From: Streptomyces platensis | Lineage (GTDB): Bacteria > Actinomycetota > Actinomycetes > Streptomycetales > Streptomycetaceae | Direction: 5' to 3' | Length of the DNA: 64,000 bases | Assembly: GCF_008704855.1 (NCBI RefSeq) | Contig: NZ_CP023691.1 | Location: 6,014,001-6,078,000 of the forward strand | Shown: piece after piece, positions 49,312 through 58,484 of the stretch | Position numbering within the stretch: the stretch's first letter is position 1 | How the letters are laid out: the number at the start of each line of letters is the position of its first letter | Made by a program: the position numbers and the translations under genes | Notes under the pieces: generated by a model | What the model was told of the DNA's origin: nothing | What the model saw: the letters and a program-made list of their open reading frames with translations, nothing else | The model's database searches: none

Positions 49312-49911
49312 GTGAACCAGCCCGGTCCGCACGGCACCCGGGAACCGGCACGCCCCGGCGCCGGCCAGGCCACCGGCGGTGAAGCCGGGGTCATCGGCAT
49401 CGCGCTCGCCGCCGTGCTGACGGCCGCTCTCGCGCAGGGCTCCTGGCAGTGGTTCGCCACCTACGTCGGGGTGACGCTGCTCGCGGTGGTCTGCTCCTTC
49501 TACGCGCTGCCGGCCTGGACGCCCGGGCTGCGCACCGCGTATGTGCGGAAACTGGTCGCGTTCGCGCTGACCGTCGGTCTGTGCGTCGCGATCACACTGG
49601 CGCCGATGCTCCAGCGCTGGGCGTGGCTGTTTCCGATGGAGGGGACCCGTAGCGGGTGCGGTGAACTGGGCAGATACGAAAGCCTCCGGGCGGAGGCCGA
49701 GCTGGCGCAGCTGACCGGTCGCGACCGGCCCGCGCTGGCCCGTGCGCAGCAGGCCCGCAGTCATGTGGCCGTCGCCGACTGCCTGTCAGCCACGACCACC
49801 CTCTGGCTGCCACTGTACGGGGCTGGGGCGGCGGTGCTGGTGGGTGCGGGTGCGTGGACCTACAGCCGGGCCCGTGCGCGGAAGGAGAGCGGGCCGGCGG
49901 AGTCCGGGTAG
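49312..49911 (+). CDS. Hypothetical membrane protein
   Basis: A 199-residue protein that I do not recognise. After a polar N-terminus of about 25 residues it has three hydrophobic helices close together (about 27-45, 46-68, 80-100), a polar loop with Arg/Glu-rich helix (ESLRAEAELAQLTGRDRPALARAQQARSHVAVADC; two Cys) and a last helix (about 163-185) before a basic tail. The GTG at 49312 has AGGAGAGG just upstream; the longer frame lacks such a site. It is divergent from the NarL-type two-component genes. A hairpin terminator follows at 49976. Confidence 0.7.
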   Translation: MNQPGPHGTREPARPGAGQATGGEAGVIGIALAAVLTAALAQGSWQWFATYVGVTLLAVVCSFYALPAWTPGLRTAYVRKLVAFALTVGLCVAITLAPMLQRWAWLFPMEGTRSGCGELGRYESLRAEAELAQLTGRDRPALARAQQARSHVAVADCLSATTTLWLPLYGAGAAVLVGAGAWTYSRARARKESGPAESG

Positions 49912-49975
49912 CCGGGCGCCGACCTTCTCGCGGCACTTGGGCCGGTCGGCCGCATCCGGGCCCACAACGCGCGAA

Positions 49976-50006
49976 GGCGGTGCCCGGAGGATCTCCGGAC
50001 ACCGCC
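49976..50006. terminator. Hairpin between the membrane protein and the M4 protease genes
   Basis: ggcggtgcccgga (49976-49988) pairs with tccggacaccgcc (49994-50006) with one G-U pair. It lies between converging genes and may end both. Confidence 0.7.
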
Positions 50007-50058
50007 CGCTCCGGGGTCACATCACCCCGGGACGATCAGCACGTTCCCGCACGTTGCG

Positions 50059-51690
50059 TCACTTGACGGCGACACCGGTCCAAGCGGCCTCGACGCCCTT
50101 GACCTCGGCGCTGCCGGCCTTGTACAGGTCGGTGGCGGCCTTGACGGTCGCCTCACGGGCGGCCTTGTAGTCCGTGTTCGAGGTCATGTACTCGGTCAGG
50201 GCCTTGAACCAGATCTTCTCGGCCTTGTCCCGGCCGATGCCCTCGACCTTCTTGCCGTCCGCCGTCGGGCTGTCGTACTTGACGCCACCGATCTCCTTCG
50301 CGCCGCTGCCCTCGGACAGCAGGTAGAAGAAGTGGTTGGCGACACCCGAGGAGTAGTGCGGGTCCAGGCCACCGGTCTTGGAGTCCCAGTTGTCCTGCGA
50401 CTGACCGTCCTTGGACGGCTTGTCCATGTAGCGCAGCGGGGTACCGTCACCGTTGATGTCGATCTTCTCGCCGATGAGGTAGTCGCCCGGGTCCTTCTCG
50501 CTCTTGGCGAAGAACTCGGCCGAGGTCCCGAAGATGTCCGAGGTGCCCTCGTTGAGGCCGCCGGACTCACCGCTGTAGGTGAGGTTGGCGGTGGCGGAGG
50601 TGACACCGTGCGACATCTCGTGCGCGGCGACGTCCAGCGCGGTCAGCGGGGCCTTGTCGCCCTCGCCGTCGCCGTACGTCATGCAGAAGCAGTCGTCGTC
50701 CCAGAAGGCGTTGACGTAGCTCTTGCCGTAGTGCACGCGGGACGAGGCGCCCTTGCCGTCGCCCTTGATGCCGCTGCGGCCGTGCACGGTCTTGTAGTAG
50801 TCCCAGGTCACGGCCGCGCCGTAGTGCGCGTCGACGGCGGCGGTCTGCGGGTTGTCCGGCTTGCCGGTGCCCCACTTGTCGTCCTCGTCCGTGAAGGCCT
50901 TGCCGTCACCGGACTCGCCGTTCTCCAGGTTGGTGGTCTTGTGACCACCGCGCTCCTTGTCGGTCAGCGTGAAGCCGCTGCCCTCCTTGGAGGTGCCCAG
51001 GTCGACGCTGCCGCTGTACTCGCTCTCGCCCTTGCCGGTACGGATGTCGTCGTACTGGAACAGCTTCTTGCCGCTGTTGGCGTCGGTGATGACGTGCATC
51101 CGGCTCGGCGTGCCGTCCTTCTTCACGCCCTTGACGACGGTGTCGTAGGCGAGAGCCGGGGTGCCGGAGGCGGCCCAGACGACCTTCTTGGGCGCCTGCG
51201 CGTCGGCCTTCTTCGCGCTGAGCGACTTGACCGCGAGGCCCTGGGCCGACTTCGCGGCGGCCGTCGGGGCGATCTTCGCCGTGGTGGAGGCCACCTTGAC
51301 CGACTTCTCGGTCGACTTGGTGGTGCTCTTGACCGCGCCGCCCTTGGCGGTGTGCACGATCAGGTCGCCGCCCAGCACCGGCAGGCCGGCGTAGGTGCGG
51401 TCGTAGCGGGTGTGCGTGGTGCCGTCGGCGTCCTTGATGACGTCCTTGACGACCAGCTTCTCCTGCGCGCCCAGGCCCAGTTCCTTGGCGGTCTGCGCCT
51501 TGGTCGCGCTCGCGTCGCGCAGCAGTTCCGCGCGGTGCGAGGCGGTGAGCTTGAGGGGCGAACCGTCCGCGGTGGGGGTCTGGGCGGGGGAGGCGCCGGC
51601 GGTACCAGCGGTGATGCCGGCGGCCACGAGGGCCGCGACGGCGAATGAGGTACCGATGACGCGGGTCTTACGGGATATGCGGGGGGTCAC
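50059..51690 (-). CDS. Secreted M4 family zinc metalloprotease
   Basis: A 543-residue thermolysin-like preproenzyme. It has a signal peptide (about 1-33, RKTRVIGTSFAVAALVAAG...AGA), an FTP/PepSY propeptide (about 45-215; GLPVLGGDLIVH) and the mature catalytic domain. Zinc ligands are His357 and His361 in HEMSH and Glu381 in GGLNEGTSD; the second catalytic His lies in the SSGVANHFFYLLSEG stretch. It ends without accessory domains. The GTG at 51690 has GAAGGAG upstream. A paralogue with extra domains lies just upstream in the same direction. It is likely an extracellular neutral protease for nutrient release or development. Confidence 0.94.
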   Translation of the reverse strand: MTPRISRKTRVIGTSFAVAALVAAGITAGTAGASPAQTPTADGSPLKLTASHRAELLRDASATKAQTAKELGLGAQEKLVVKDVIKDADGTTHTRYDRTYAGLPVLGGDLIVHTAKGGAVKSTTKSTEKSVKVASTTAKIAPTAAAKSAQGLAVKSLSAKKADAQAPKKVVWAASGTPALAYDTVVKGVKKDGTPSRMHVITDANSGKKLFQYDDIRTGKGESEYSGSVDLGTSKEGSGFTLTDKERGGHKTTNLENGESGDGKAFTDEDDKWGTGKPDNPQTAAVDAHYGAAVTWDYYKTVHGRSGIKGDGKGASSRVHYGKSYVNAFWDDDCFCMTYGDGEGDKAPLTALDVAAHEMSHGVTSATANLTYSGESGGLNEGTSDIFGTSAEFFAKSEKDPGDYLIGEKIDINGDGTPLRYMDKPSKDGQSQDNWDSKTGGLDPHYSSGVANHFFYLLSEGSGAKEIGGVKYDSPTADGKKVEGIGRDKAEKIWFKALTEYMTSNTDYKAAREATVKAATDLYKAGSAEVKGVEAAWTGVAVK

Positions 51691-51849
51691 GCGTGCTCCT
51701 TCAACTTTGCCAAGTGGTGGGGGTGCAAAGCGATGCGGGTGTGACGTGCGTTCGGGAAGACTGCCATTCGAACGCGTGCATGTCAGGAGGGTGTTCGGGG
51801 ATTGGCTGAAAATTGTCCGTAGAGAGGTGCGCGCCGTTCGCATAACGGA

Positions 51850-51889
51850 GCTGGGCGCCGCCCCCGGATATCAGGGGGCGACGCCCAAC
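51850..51889 (-). terminator. Hairpin after the larger M4 protease gene
   Basis: gctgggcgccgcccccgg (from 51850) pairs with the complement of cagggggcgacgcccaac (to 51889), with few mismatches. It lies about 90 bases past the stop of the gene at 51978. The smaller protease gene therefore probably has its own promoter in 51691-51849. Confidence 0.7.
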
Positions 51890-51977
51890 GCGCGTGCCTC
51901 GTGTGTCAGTTGTGCGGTGGCGTGATCTGTGACCCGCCTATGTCACACCTAGGTGACAGCTGAGTGCTGCCTCGCGG

Positions 51978-54257
51978 TCAGAAGGTCAGCTTCCAGCCGT
52001 TGATGTAACCCGTGTCCTGGGAGTAGACGTCCTGCACCCGCAGCTTCCAGGTGCCGCTCGCCTTCTCCGAGGAGGCGTTGACGGTGTACGTGGTCTTCAC
52101 GTCCGCCGCCGAGTCGAACGCGCTGGCGTTCTTCAGCCGGTAGGCCGTGCCGTCCGGGGCGATCAGGTCCACGACCAGGTCACCGCGGTAGGTGTGCACG
52201 ATGTCCACGCCGACCTTCAGCGTGCTCGGCGCGTTGCCGGTGCGGCCGACGTTGATCGGCGAGGTGACCGCCGAGCCCGCGTCCGGGATCTGCACATCGG
52301 CGGCGTTCTCGAAGACATTGCCGCCGCCGGCCGGGTTGACCGTCCAGGTGAAGGCGGCGGTGCCGGTCTTCTTCGCGGCGTCGGTGACCGTGACCGTCAC
52401 ATTGCTGGTCCCGGCCGTGGTCGGCGTACCGGAGATCAGACCGGTGGTGGCGTTGAGCGACAGCCCGGCGGGCAGCCCGGTCGCCGCGTACGACAGTGCG
52501 CCCGCGGTGCCGCTGGTCGCCTTGATCTGGAGGCTCGCCGCCTGGCCCACGGTGCCGGACTGGTTGCCCGGGTTGGTGACGGTGACGCCGCCGCCGTCCG
52601 GGACGCGGGAGCCGACGTTGACCGCCGCCCAGGTGTTGGCGACCGTGTTGTACGAGGCGCTGCCCTCACCGAACAGGTCGGCGGCGGCCTTGAGGGTGGC
52701 GGTGCGGGCGGCCGCGTAGTTGGTGTTGGCGCTCATGTACTGGCTGAGTGCCTTGAACCAGACCTTCTCGGCGTTGGCCCGGCCGATGCCCGGGACCGGC
52801 AGGTTGTCGGAGGTCGGGCTGTCGTAGTGGACGCCGCCGATGTCCTTCGGGCCGCTGCCCTCGGACAGCAGGTAGAAGAAGTGGTTGGCGACACCGGACG
52901 AGTAGTGCACGTCCTTGTTGCCGACGCCACTGGACCAGTAGTCGGCCGAGGCCCCGTCCTTGGACGGCTTGTCCATGTAGCGCAGCGGGGTGCCGTCGCC
53001 GTTGATGTCGATCTTCTCGCCGATGAGGTAGTCACCGGGGTCGGAGGTGTTGTTGGCGTAGAACTCCACCGCCGTGCCGAAGATGTCGGAGGTCGCCTCG
53101 TTCAGACCGCCGGACTCGCCGCTGTAGGTGAGGTTCGCGGTGGCCGCGGTGACACCGTGCGACATCTCGTGGCCGGCCACGTCGATGGCGGTCAGCGGGG
53201 CGGCGTTGCCGCTGCCGTCGCCGTACGTCATGCAGAAGCAGCCGTCGTCCCAGAAGGCGTTGACGTAGCTGTTGCCGTAGTGGACCCGGGAGTAGGCGCC
53301 GACGCCGTCGCCCTTGATGCCGCTGCGGCCGTGCACGTTCTTGTAGTAGTCCCAGGTCTCCTGGGCGCCGTAGGCCGCGTCGACACCGGCCGTCTGGGTG
53401 TTCTGCGGGGTGCCGTCGCCCCAGGTGTCGTCGGCGTCGGTGAACAGCGAACCGGTGCCGGACGACCCGTGCTTGAGGTCGTACGTCTTGTGGTTGCCGC
53501 GGGTGGCGTCGGTCATCGAGAAGTTGGGCGCCGAGCCCGAGGTCCCGATGGTGACCTTGCCGCTGTACTCGCTGTTGCCGATGCCGGTCTTGATCCCCTG
53601 GTATTCGAAGATCTTGGCGCCGGTCGTGGCGTCCGTGATGACGTGCAGCTGGCTGGGGGTGCCGTCGTCCTGGAGCCCGCCGACCACCGTCTCGTACGCC
53701 AGCAGCGGCTTGCCGTCGGCGACCCAGACCACCTTGCGGGGGGCCTTCGCGGCCTCGGTCTTCTCCGAACCGCGGGCCTGCGCCGCCTTGACGGCCTTCG
53801 CCTCGGCCGTGGCGGGCTTCACCTTCGCGGTGGTGCTCGCGACCTTCAGCTGGGAGCGCACGGCCTTGGTGACGCCCTTGAGCGTGCCGCCCTTGCTCTC
53901 GTGCACCACGAGGTCACCGCCGAGGACCGGCAGTCCGTCGTAGGTGCGCTCGTAGCGGGTGTGAACGGTGCCGTCGACATCCTTCGAGACGTCCTTGACG
54001 ACCAGCTTTTCCTTCGCGCCGAGCTTCAGCTGCCGCGCGGTCTCGGCGGTGGTGGCGCCGGCTGCCCGTATCAGCTCCGCACGCTGGGACGGGGACAGCT
54101 TGGCCGGCAGGGCGCCGGGATCGGGGGTGGCATGCGTGCTGCCCGGCCGCGGGGCGGCCGCGGTGCCGGTACCGGCCTGAACGCCGACGGCCAGCATCGC
54201 CGTGACGGCGACGAGTGCACCGGTCGCGACGGCGCGTCCATGGGGGGTGCGTCTCAC
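51978..54257 (-). CDS. Secreted M4 metalloprotease with Ig-like and P domains
   Basis: A 759-residue preproenzyme. It has a signal peptide (about 1-34), propeptide (about 50-225; VLGGDLVVHE), M4 catalytic domain with HEMSH (363-367) and Glu387 in GGLNEATSD, then a putative Ig domain (about 565-655; TGLPAGLSLNATTGLISGTP) and a C-terminal P/Homo B domain (about 660-759; HTYRGDLVVDLIAPDGTAYRL, GTWKLRVQDVYSQDTGYINGW). The extra domains probably aid substrate binding or stability. The GTG at 54257 has AAGGAG five bases upstream, better than the GTG at 54284. Its catalytic core is very close to that of the neighbouring protease, so the pair arose by duplication. Confidence 0.94.
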   Translation of the reverse strand: MRRTPHGRAVATGALVAVTAMLAVGVQAGTGTAAAPRPGSTHATPDPGALPAKLSPSQRAELIRAAGATTAETARQLKLGAKEKLVVKDVSKDVDGTVHTRYERTYDGLPVLGGDLVVHESKGGTLKGVTKAVRSQLKVASTTAKVKPATAEAKAVKAAQARGSEKTEAAKAPRKVVWVADGKPLLAYETVVGGLQDDGTPSQLHVITDATTGAKIFEYQGIKTGIGNSEYSGKVTIGTSGSAPNFSMTDATRGNHKTYDLKHGSSGTGSLFTDADDTWGDGTPQNTQTAGVDAAYGAQETWDYYKNVHGRSGIKGDGVGAYSRVHYGNSYVNAFWDDGCFCMTYGDGSGNAAPLTAIDVAGHEMSHGVTAATANLTYSGESGGLNEATSDIFGTAVEFYANNTSDPGDYLIGEKIDINGDGTPLRYMDKPSKDGASADYWSSGVGNKDVHYSSGVANHFFYLLSEGSGPKDIGGVHYDSPTSDNLPVPGIGRANAEKVWFKALSQYMSANTNYAAARTATLKAAADLFGEGSASYNTVANTWAAVNVGSRVPDGGGVTVTNPGNQSGTVGQAASLQIKATSGTAGALSYAATGLPAGLSLNATTGLISGTPTTAGTSNVTVTVTDAAKKTGTAAFTWTVNPAGGGNVFENAADVQIPDAGSAVTSPINVGRTGNAPSTLKVGVDIVHTYRGDLVVDLIAPDGTAYRLKNASAFDSAADVKTTYTVNASSEKASGTWKLRVQDVYSQDTGYINGWKLTF

Positions 54258-54583
54258 ACTGACTCCTTCTGCGGTGGCCGCCACGTGACGATGCGGCCGA
54301 GGGGGACCGGGCGGCGAAGCGGCCGTCCGGGCAGAGCGAGGCAGAACTCTTGGAGCGTGTGGGGGGAGACGTACGTGAGGTGCTGGGTGTTTCGGGTGGA
54401 ACGGATGGTGCGGGTGGAGCGGGTGGAGCTTCCGGCCGCGGGGAGTGGTGCTGTGGGGCCCGTGCGGCGGTTGCGGGGAAGAGTCCCACCGTCAGCGGCT
54501 TGTTGTCAGGCTCCGTTCAACTAATTGGCCGGAAACCGTCCGTTGCCCGAAATCGGTGTCCGGAAGCCGGACGGGGGGCTGAA
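54258..54583. other. Gap upstream of the larger protease gene
   Basis: About 325 bases with no supported gene. A GT-rich run of GGGTGGA(G/A) units near 54392-54430 is the only visible pattern. The promoter of the protease gene should lie here, but no clear consensus was seen. Confidence 0.4.
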
Positions 54584-54625
54584 CGTCCGTACGGGCCGGG
54601 CCGGGCGCACCGGCCCGGACGGACG
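54584..54625 (-). terminator. Hairpin after the last ABC exporter gene
   Basis: cgtccgtacgggccgg (54584-54599) pairs with ccggcccggacggacg (54610-54625) with one mismatch and a ten-base loop, 34 bases after the stop of the gene at 54659. Confidence 0.7.
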
Positions 54626-54658
54626 TCTCCTCCCGACGGTACGGCTATGGGGTAGCCC

Positions 54659-56494
54659 CTAGCTGTGCCATGAGTGCCACAGGGCGGCGTAGGCCCCGTT
54701 CGCCGCCACCAGGTCGTCATGGGTGCCGAGTTCGGTCAGCCGGCCCTCCTCCATGACGGCCACCCGGTCCGCGTCGTGGGCGGTGTGCAGACGGTGCGCG
54801 ATGGCGATGACCGTACGGCCCGTCAGGACGGCGGCCAGGGCGCGTTCGGTGTGCCGGGCCGTCCGCGGGTCGAGCAGCGCGGTCGCCTCGTCCAGGATCA
54901 CCGTGTGCGGATCCGCCAGCACCACACGGGCCAGGGCCAGTTGCTGGGACTGGGAACCGTCGGGGCGGTGGCCGCCGGCGCCCAGCTCGGTGTCCAGGCC
55001 GGCCGGCAGCTCCGCGGCCCAGTCGGCGCCCACGGCGGCCAGCGCGGCCCGCAGCGCGGCGTCCCCGGCGTCGGGCGCGGCGATCTGGAGGTTGTCCCGG
55101 AGGGTGCCCAGGAAGACATGGTGCTCCTGGGTGACGAGGACGACCTGGCGGCGCAGCGCTGCTGGCTCCAGCGCGGCGACCGGCACCCCGCCGACCGTCA
55201 CCGAGCCGTGGCGCGGCGCGTCGATCCCGGCCAGCAGCCGACCCAGGGTGGACTTGCCGGCGCCCGAGGGGCCGACCACGGCGAGGCGTTCGCCGGGGCG
55301 GACGGTCAGGTCCACACCGTGCAGGACATCGCGGTCCGCGGCGGGGCTCCCGCCCGCGGCCCCGTAGGCGTAGTGGACGGCGGTGACCTCGATGCGGTCG
55401 TCGGCGGGGAGGGCGGGGGAGCGCTTCGCGGACGGGTGCGGGAGGAGGGCCGCGGGGGCGGTCCTCGTCCGCGGGGCCTGGCCCAGGCCCTCGACGCGGG
55501 CGAACGCGGCGCCGCTGCTCTGGAGTTGCTCGGCCCGGAACAGAATCGTCGCCAGCGGGTCGGACAGCTGCCGCAGATACAGCGCCGCGGTGATGACCAC
55601 GCCCAGGCTGATCCCGCCATGCCCGTGCAGCGCCCCGCCGACCAGCAGCACGCCGACCACCGGGACGACATAGGCCACATCCACGGCCGGCAGCAGCACA
55701 CTGCGCAGGAACAGCGTGCGGGTGCGGGTACGGCGGCAGTGCGCGACGGCCTGTTCGCTCGCCGCCGTCCGGCGCTCCTGGAGGCCCAGCGCCTCGACGG
55801 TCCGGGCACCCGCGGCGGTGGCCGCCAGCAGCTCGGCGAGCGCCGAGGTCGCCGCGCCCTCCGCCAGATACGCGCCGTGCGCCCGGCGCAGATACCAGCG
55901 GACCGCGAACACCCCGCTGAACACGCCCAGCCCGCACAGGCCGAGCAGCGGATCGAGCACCACCACCGCACCCAGCAGGAACAGCGCCTGCGCCGCGGCC
56001 ACGCACACCTCCGGCACGGCGTCCCGCAGCGCCCGGGCGACCGAGGTGACATCGGAGGTCCCACGGGCGGTCAGATCGCCGGTGCCGGCCCGCTCCACGA
56101 CGGCGGCCGGCAGCGCCAGCGCCCGGTCCACGTACTGCTCGCGGACCCGCGCCACGGTGCGCTCGCCGAAGCGGTGCCCGACATACCGGGCGTAGCGCGC
56201 CAGCAGCAACTGCGCCAGCCCGCACGCCAGGATGACCAGCGCCAGCCGGTCCACCGTGTGCACGCCGCCGCCGGACCGCACCGTGTCCACGATCCGGCCG
56301 AGCAGCCAGGGCCCGGCCAGACCGGCGCCGGCCGCCAGCGCGTTGAGCGCCAGCATCAGGGTGACGGCCCGGCCGTCCCGCCGGACCAGCCGGAGCGCCG
56401 CCCGCCGGGTCGTGGCCGGATCGGCCACCGGCAGCGCCGCACCGCCCGGCGGCGCGTTCCCGGACCGTCCGGGCCGGGTGGCGGTCGCCGTCAT
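54659..56494 (-). CDS. ABC exporter half-transporter, catalytically complete partner
   Basis: A 611-residue half-exporter: six membrane helices (about 45-325) fused to a nucleotide-binding domain (about 365-605). It has Walker A GPSGAGKST (408-416), Q-loop Gln456, Walker B VILDEATALLD with Glu536, and His567, all intact. The signature, however, is not LSGGQ but reads PDGSQSQQ (511-518). The partner gene (56494-58458) is the reverse: good signature, no Walker A. Together they can build one working and one dead ATP site. The ATG start overlaps the partner stop (TGATG), with AAGGAGG upstream. Exported substrate unknown. Confidence 0.9.
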   Translation of the reverse strand: MTATATRPGRSGNAPPGGAALPVADPATTRRAALRLVRRDGRAVTLMLALNALAAGAGLAGPWLLGRIVDTVRSGGGVHTVDRLALVILACGLAQLLLARYARYVGHRFGERTVARVREQYVDRALALPAAVVERAGTGDLTARGTSDVTSVARALRDAVPEVCVAAAQALFLLGAVVVLDPLLGLCGLGVFSGVFAVRWYLRRAHGAYLAEGAATSALAELLAATAAGARTVEALGLQERRTAASEQAVAHCRRTRTRTLFLRSVLLPAVDVAYVVPVVGVLLVGGALHGHGGISLGVVITAALYLRQLSDPLATILFRAEQLQSSGAAFARVEGLGQAPRTRTAPAALLPHPSAKRSPALPADDRIEVTAVHYAYGAAGGSPAADRDVLHGVDLTVRPGERLAVVGPSGAGKSTLGRLLAGIDAPRHGSVTVGGVPVAALEPAALRRQVVLVTQEHHVFLGTLRDNLQIAAPDAGDAALRAALAAVGADWAAELPAGLDTELGAGGHRPDGSQSQQLALARVVLADPHTVILDEATALLDPRTARHTERALAAVLTGRTVIAIAHRLHTAHDADRVAVMEEGRLTELGTHDDLVAANGAYAALWHSWHS

Positions 56495-58458
56495 CACGCG
56501 TCCTCCTTGGTCACGGGGGCCTCGGGGCGGGGGTCCGCGCCGTCGGTCGTGTGGGTCACGTCCTCGCTGCTCGCGCCCGTGCTGCTCGCGCTCGTGGCGC
56601 TCTCGTCCGTGCCGTCCTCGTCCTCGCCGCGGGCCACCAGGCGGCGGTATCCGGGCTGTTCGGCCAGGAGCTGACGATGGCTGCCGACGGCGGCGACCCG
56701 GCCGTCGACGAGGAAGTACACCCGGTCGGCCCGGTCCAGCAGCAGGGGTGAGGTGCTGGTGACCACGGTCGTACGGCCCGCCCGTGCGTGGTGCAGCCGG
56801 GCCGCGACACCGGCCTCGGTGTGCGCGTCCACCGCCGAGGTCGGCTCCACCGCGAGCAGCACCTCGGGGTCGGCCAGCAGCGCCCGCACCAGGCGCAGCC
56901 GCTGCCGCTGCCCGCCGGAGAGATTGCGGCCCTGCGCCTCGACCGCCGAGTCGAGCCCGTCCGGCAGCCCACGGACGATGTCCTCGGCCAGGGCCGTCCG
57001 GACGGCCCGGCCGATCGCCTCCTCGGCCCGGTCCCGCCGCCCGCTCACCACCTCGCGCAGCGTCCCGGCGAACAGGTCGGCCTCGTTGTCCGCGACCAGG
57101 ATCCGGTCGCGGACCTGCGGCAGCGGGATCTCGTCGAGACGTACCGCGCCCCAGGTGGCGGCCGAATCCGCGAACCGGCCCAGACGGTCGACCACTGCCG
57201 CCGACTCGCCCGGCCGGGCGGTGGCCAGCGCGGTCAGCAGACCGGGCACCACCTCGACACCCGACGCGGGATCCCGCAGCACGGACGCGGCCTCGGGGGC
57301 GTCCCCGGCCCCGCTCCCGGCCGCGTCTCCGGCCCTGCTCCCGGGCGTGCCCCCGGCCCTGCTCCCCGCCGCGTCCCCGGAGCCGTCCGCGGCCGCGCTC
57401 CCGGAGCCGTCCGCGGCCGCGCTCCCGGAGCCGTCCGCGGCCGCGCTCCCGGAGCCGTCCGCGGTATCCGGCTCCAGTCGCAGAAACCGGACCACCCGCC
57501 GGGCGGCGACCAGCCCGCGGGTGAGGTCGTAGCCGCCCTCGATGAAGAACGAGACCGGCACCACCAGCGCCGCCGCGTATCCGTAGACGGCCACCAACTC
57601 GCCGACGGTGATGGCGCCTTGGGCCGCCATCCTGGCCGCGAGCCAGGTCACCGCGGCCAGGAACAGCGTCGGCAGGCCGACCCCGAGGGCCTGCACCCAG
57701 CTCGTCACCGCACCGACCCGGTAGCCCTCGTCCCGCAGCTCCCGTGCCTCGCGCCGGTGACGGTCGGCGAACACCTCCTTGCCACCCAGACCGTTGAGCA
57801 CCCGCAGCCCGCCGACCAGGTCCGTCAGCCGGGCCGCCAGCCCGCTCTGCCGTTCGCGGTAGCGCGACTCGGCCCCCTGTAACCACACCAGCAACGGCCC
57901 GACCAGCAGCGCGAGCAGCGGGACACCCAGCAGCACCACCCCGGCCAGCAGCGGCGAGACGGTCAGCAGCAGCACGGCGACGACCCCATAGGCCAGCACT
58001 CCGCCGACACCGGGCCCGGTCATCGTCAGCGTCTGGCTGATCACGCCGACATCGCCGATCCCGATCGTGACGACCTCCCCGGCCGTCACTTTGTGGGGCA
58101 GCGCGGCCCCCAGCCGCAGGGTGTGCGCCACGATGACCCGCACCGTGCGGAAGGTGGCGTCCATCCGGATCCTGGTCATGGTGCGATGCCGCATGACCGC
58201 CAGCCAGGCGTTCGCCACCCCGACCGCGAACAGCACCGCCACCCAGCCGAGCAGTACCGCCAGCCGGCCGGGCACCAGCCCCTCGTCGATGGCCCGGGAC
58301 AGCACATAGGGCGGCAGCATCAGCCCGACCATCCACAGGCTCCCGTAGGTGGCGCCTGCCGCCACCCGCCCCCGCTGGCTGACCACCAGCCACCACACAT
58401 AGCGTCCGGCACTGCGGTGGTCGGGGGTTCCCGGCCCCCGTGCGGTCTCGGTCCTCAC
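56494..58458 (-). CDS. ABC exporter half-transporter with degenerate nucleotide-binding domain
   Basis: A 654-residue half-exporter. Membrane helices occupy about residues 20-320. The linker (about 333-390) holds the repeat DGSGSAAA encoded by a 24-base tandem repeat. The nucleotide domain has lost nearly all ATP-handling motifs: no Walker A where ATARPGESAAVV stands (about 412-423), no Q-loop Gln (LVADNEADLF), Walker B reads VLLAVEPTSAVD (no Asp before the Glu) and the H-loop His is absent (VTSTSP). Only the signature LSGGQRQR (513-520) is intact. The GTG at 58458 has GAGGGGGG upstream. It can only work paired with the next gene. Confidence 0.9.
   Translation of the reverse strand: MRTETARGPGTPDHRSAGRYVWWLVVSQRGRVAAGATYGSLWMVGLMLPPYVLSRAIDEGLVPGRLAVLLGWVAVLFAVGVANAWLAVMRHRTMTRIRMDATFRTVRVIVAHTLRLGAALPHKVTAGEVVTIGIGDVGVISQTLTMTGPGVGGVLAYGVVAVLLLTVSPLLAGVVLLGVPLLALLVGPLLVWLQGAESRYRERQSGLAARLTDLVGGLRVLNGLGGKEVFADRHRREARELRDEGYRVGAVTSWVQALGVGLPTLFLAAVTWLAARMAAQGAITVGELVAVYGYAAALVVPVSFFIEGGYDLTRGLVAARRVVRFLRLEPDTADGSGSAAADGSGSAAADGSGSAAADGSGDAAGSRAGGTPGSRAGDAAGSGAGDAPEAASVLRDPASGVEVVPGLLTALATARPGESAAVVDRLGRFADSAATWGAVRLDEIPLPQVRDRILVADNEADLFAGTLREVVSGRRDRAEEAIGRAVRTALAEDIVRGLPDGLDSAVEAQGRNLSGGQRQRLRLVRALLADPEVLLAVEPTSAVDAHTEAGVAARLHHARAGRTTVVTSTSPLLLDRADRVYFLVDGRVAAVGSHRQLLAEQPGYRRLVARGEDEDGTDESATSASSTGASSEDVTHTTDGADPRPEAPVTKEDA
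57377..57464. repeat. 24-base tandem repeat inside an ABC exporter gene
   Basis: Three full copies and part of a fourth of a 24-base unit (starting CCGGAGCCGTCCGCGGCCGC) encode DGSGSAAA repeats in the linker between the membrane part and the nucleotide domain. More degenerate copies continue to about 57295. Since 24 is a multiple of three, changes in copy number keep the frame. Confidence 0.9.
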
Positions 58459-58484
58459 TGCGCCCCCCTCGCGTCGTTGCCGCC

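Noticed and set aside
57377..57464. CRISPR-like spaced repeats
   Set aside because: The 24-base units are directly adjacent with no spacers and encode an in-frame peptide repeat.
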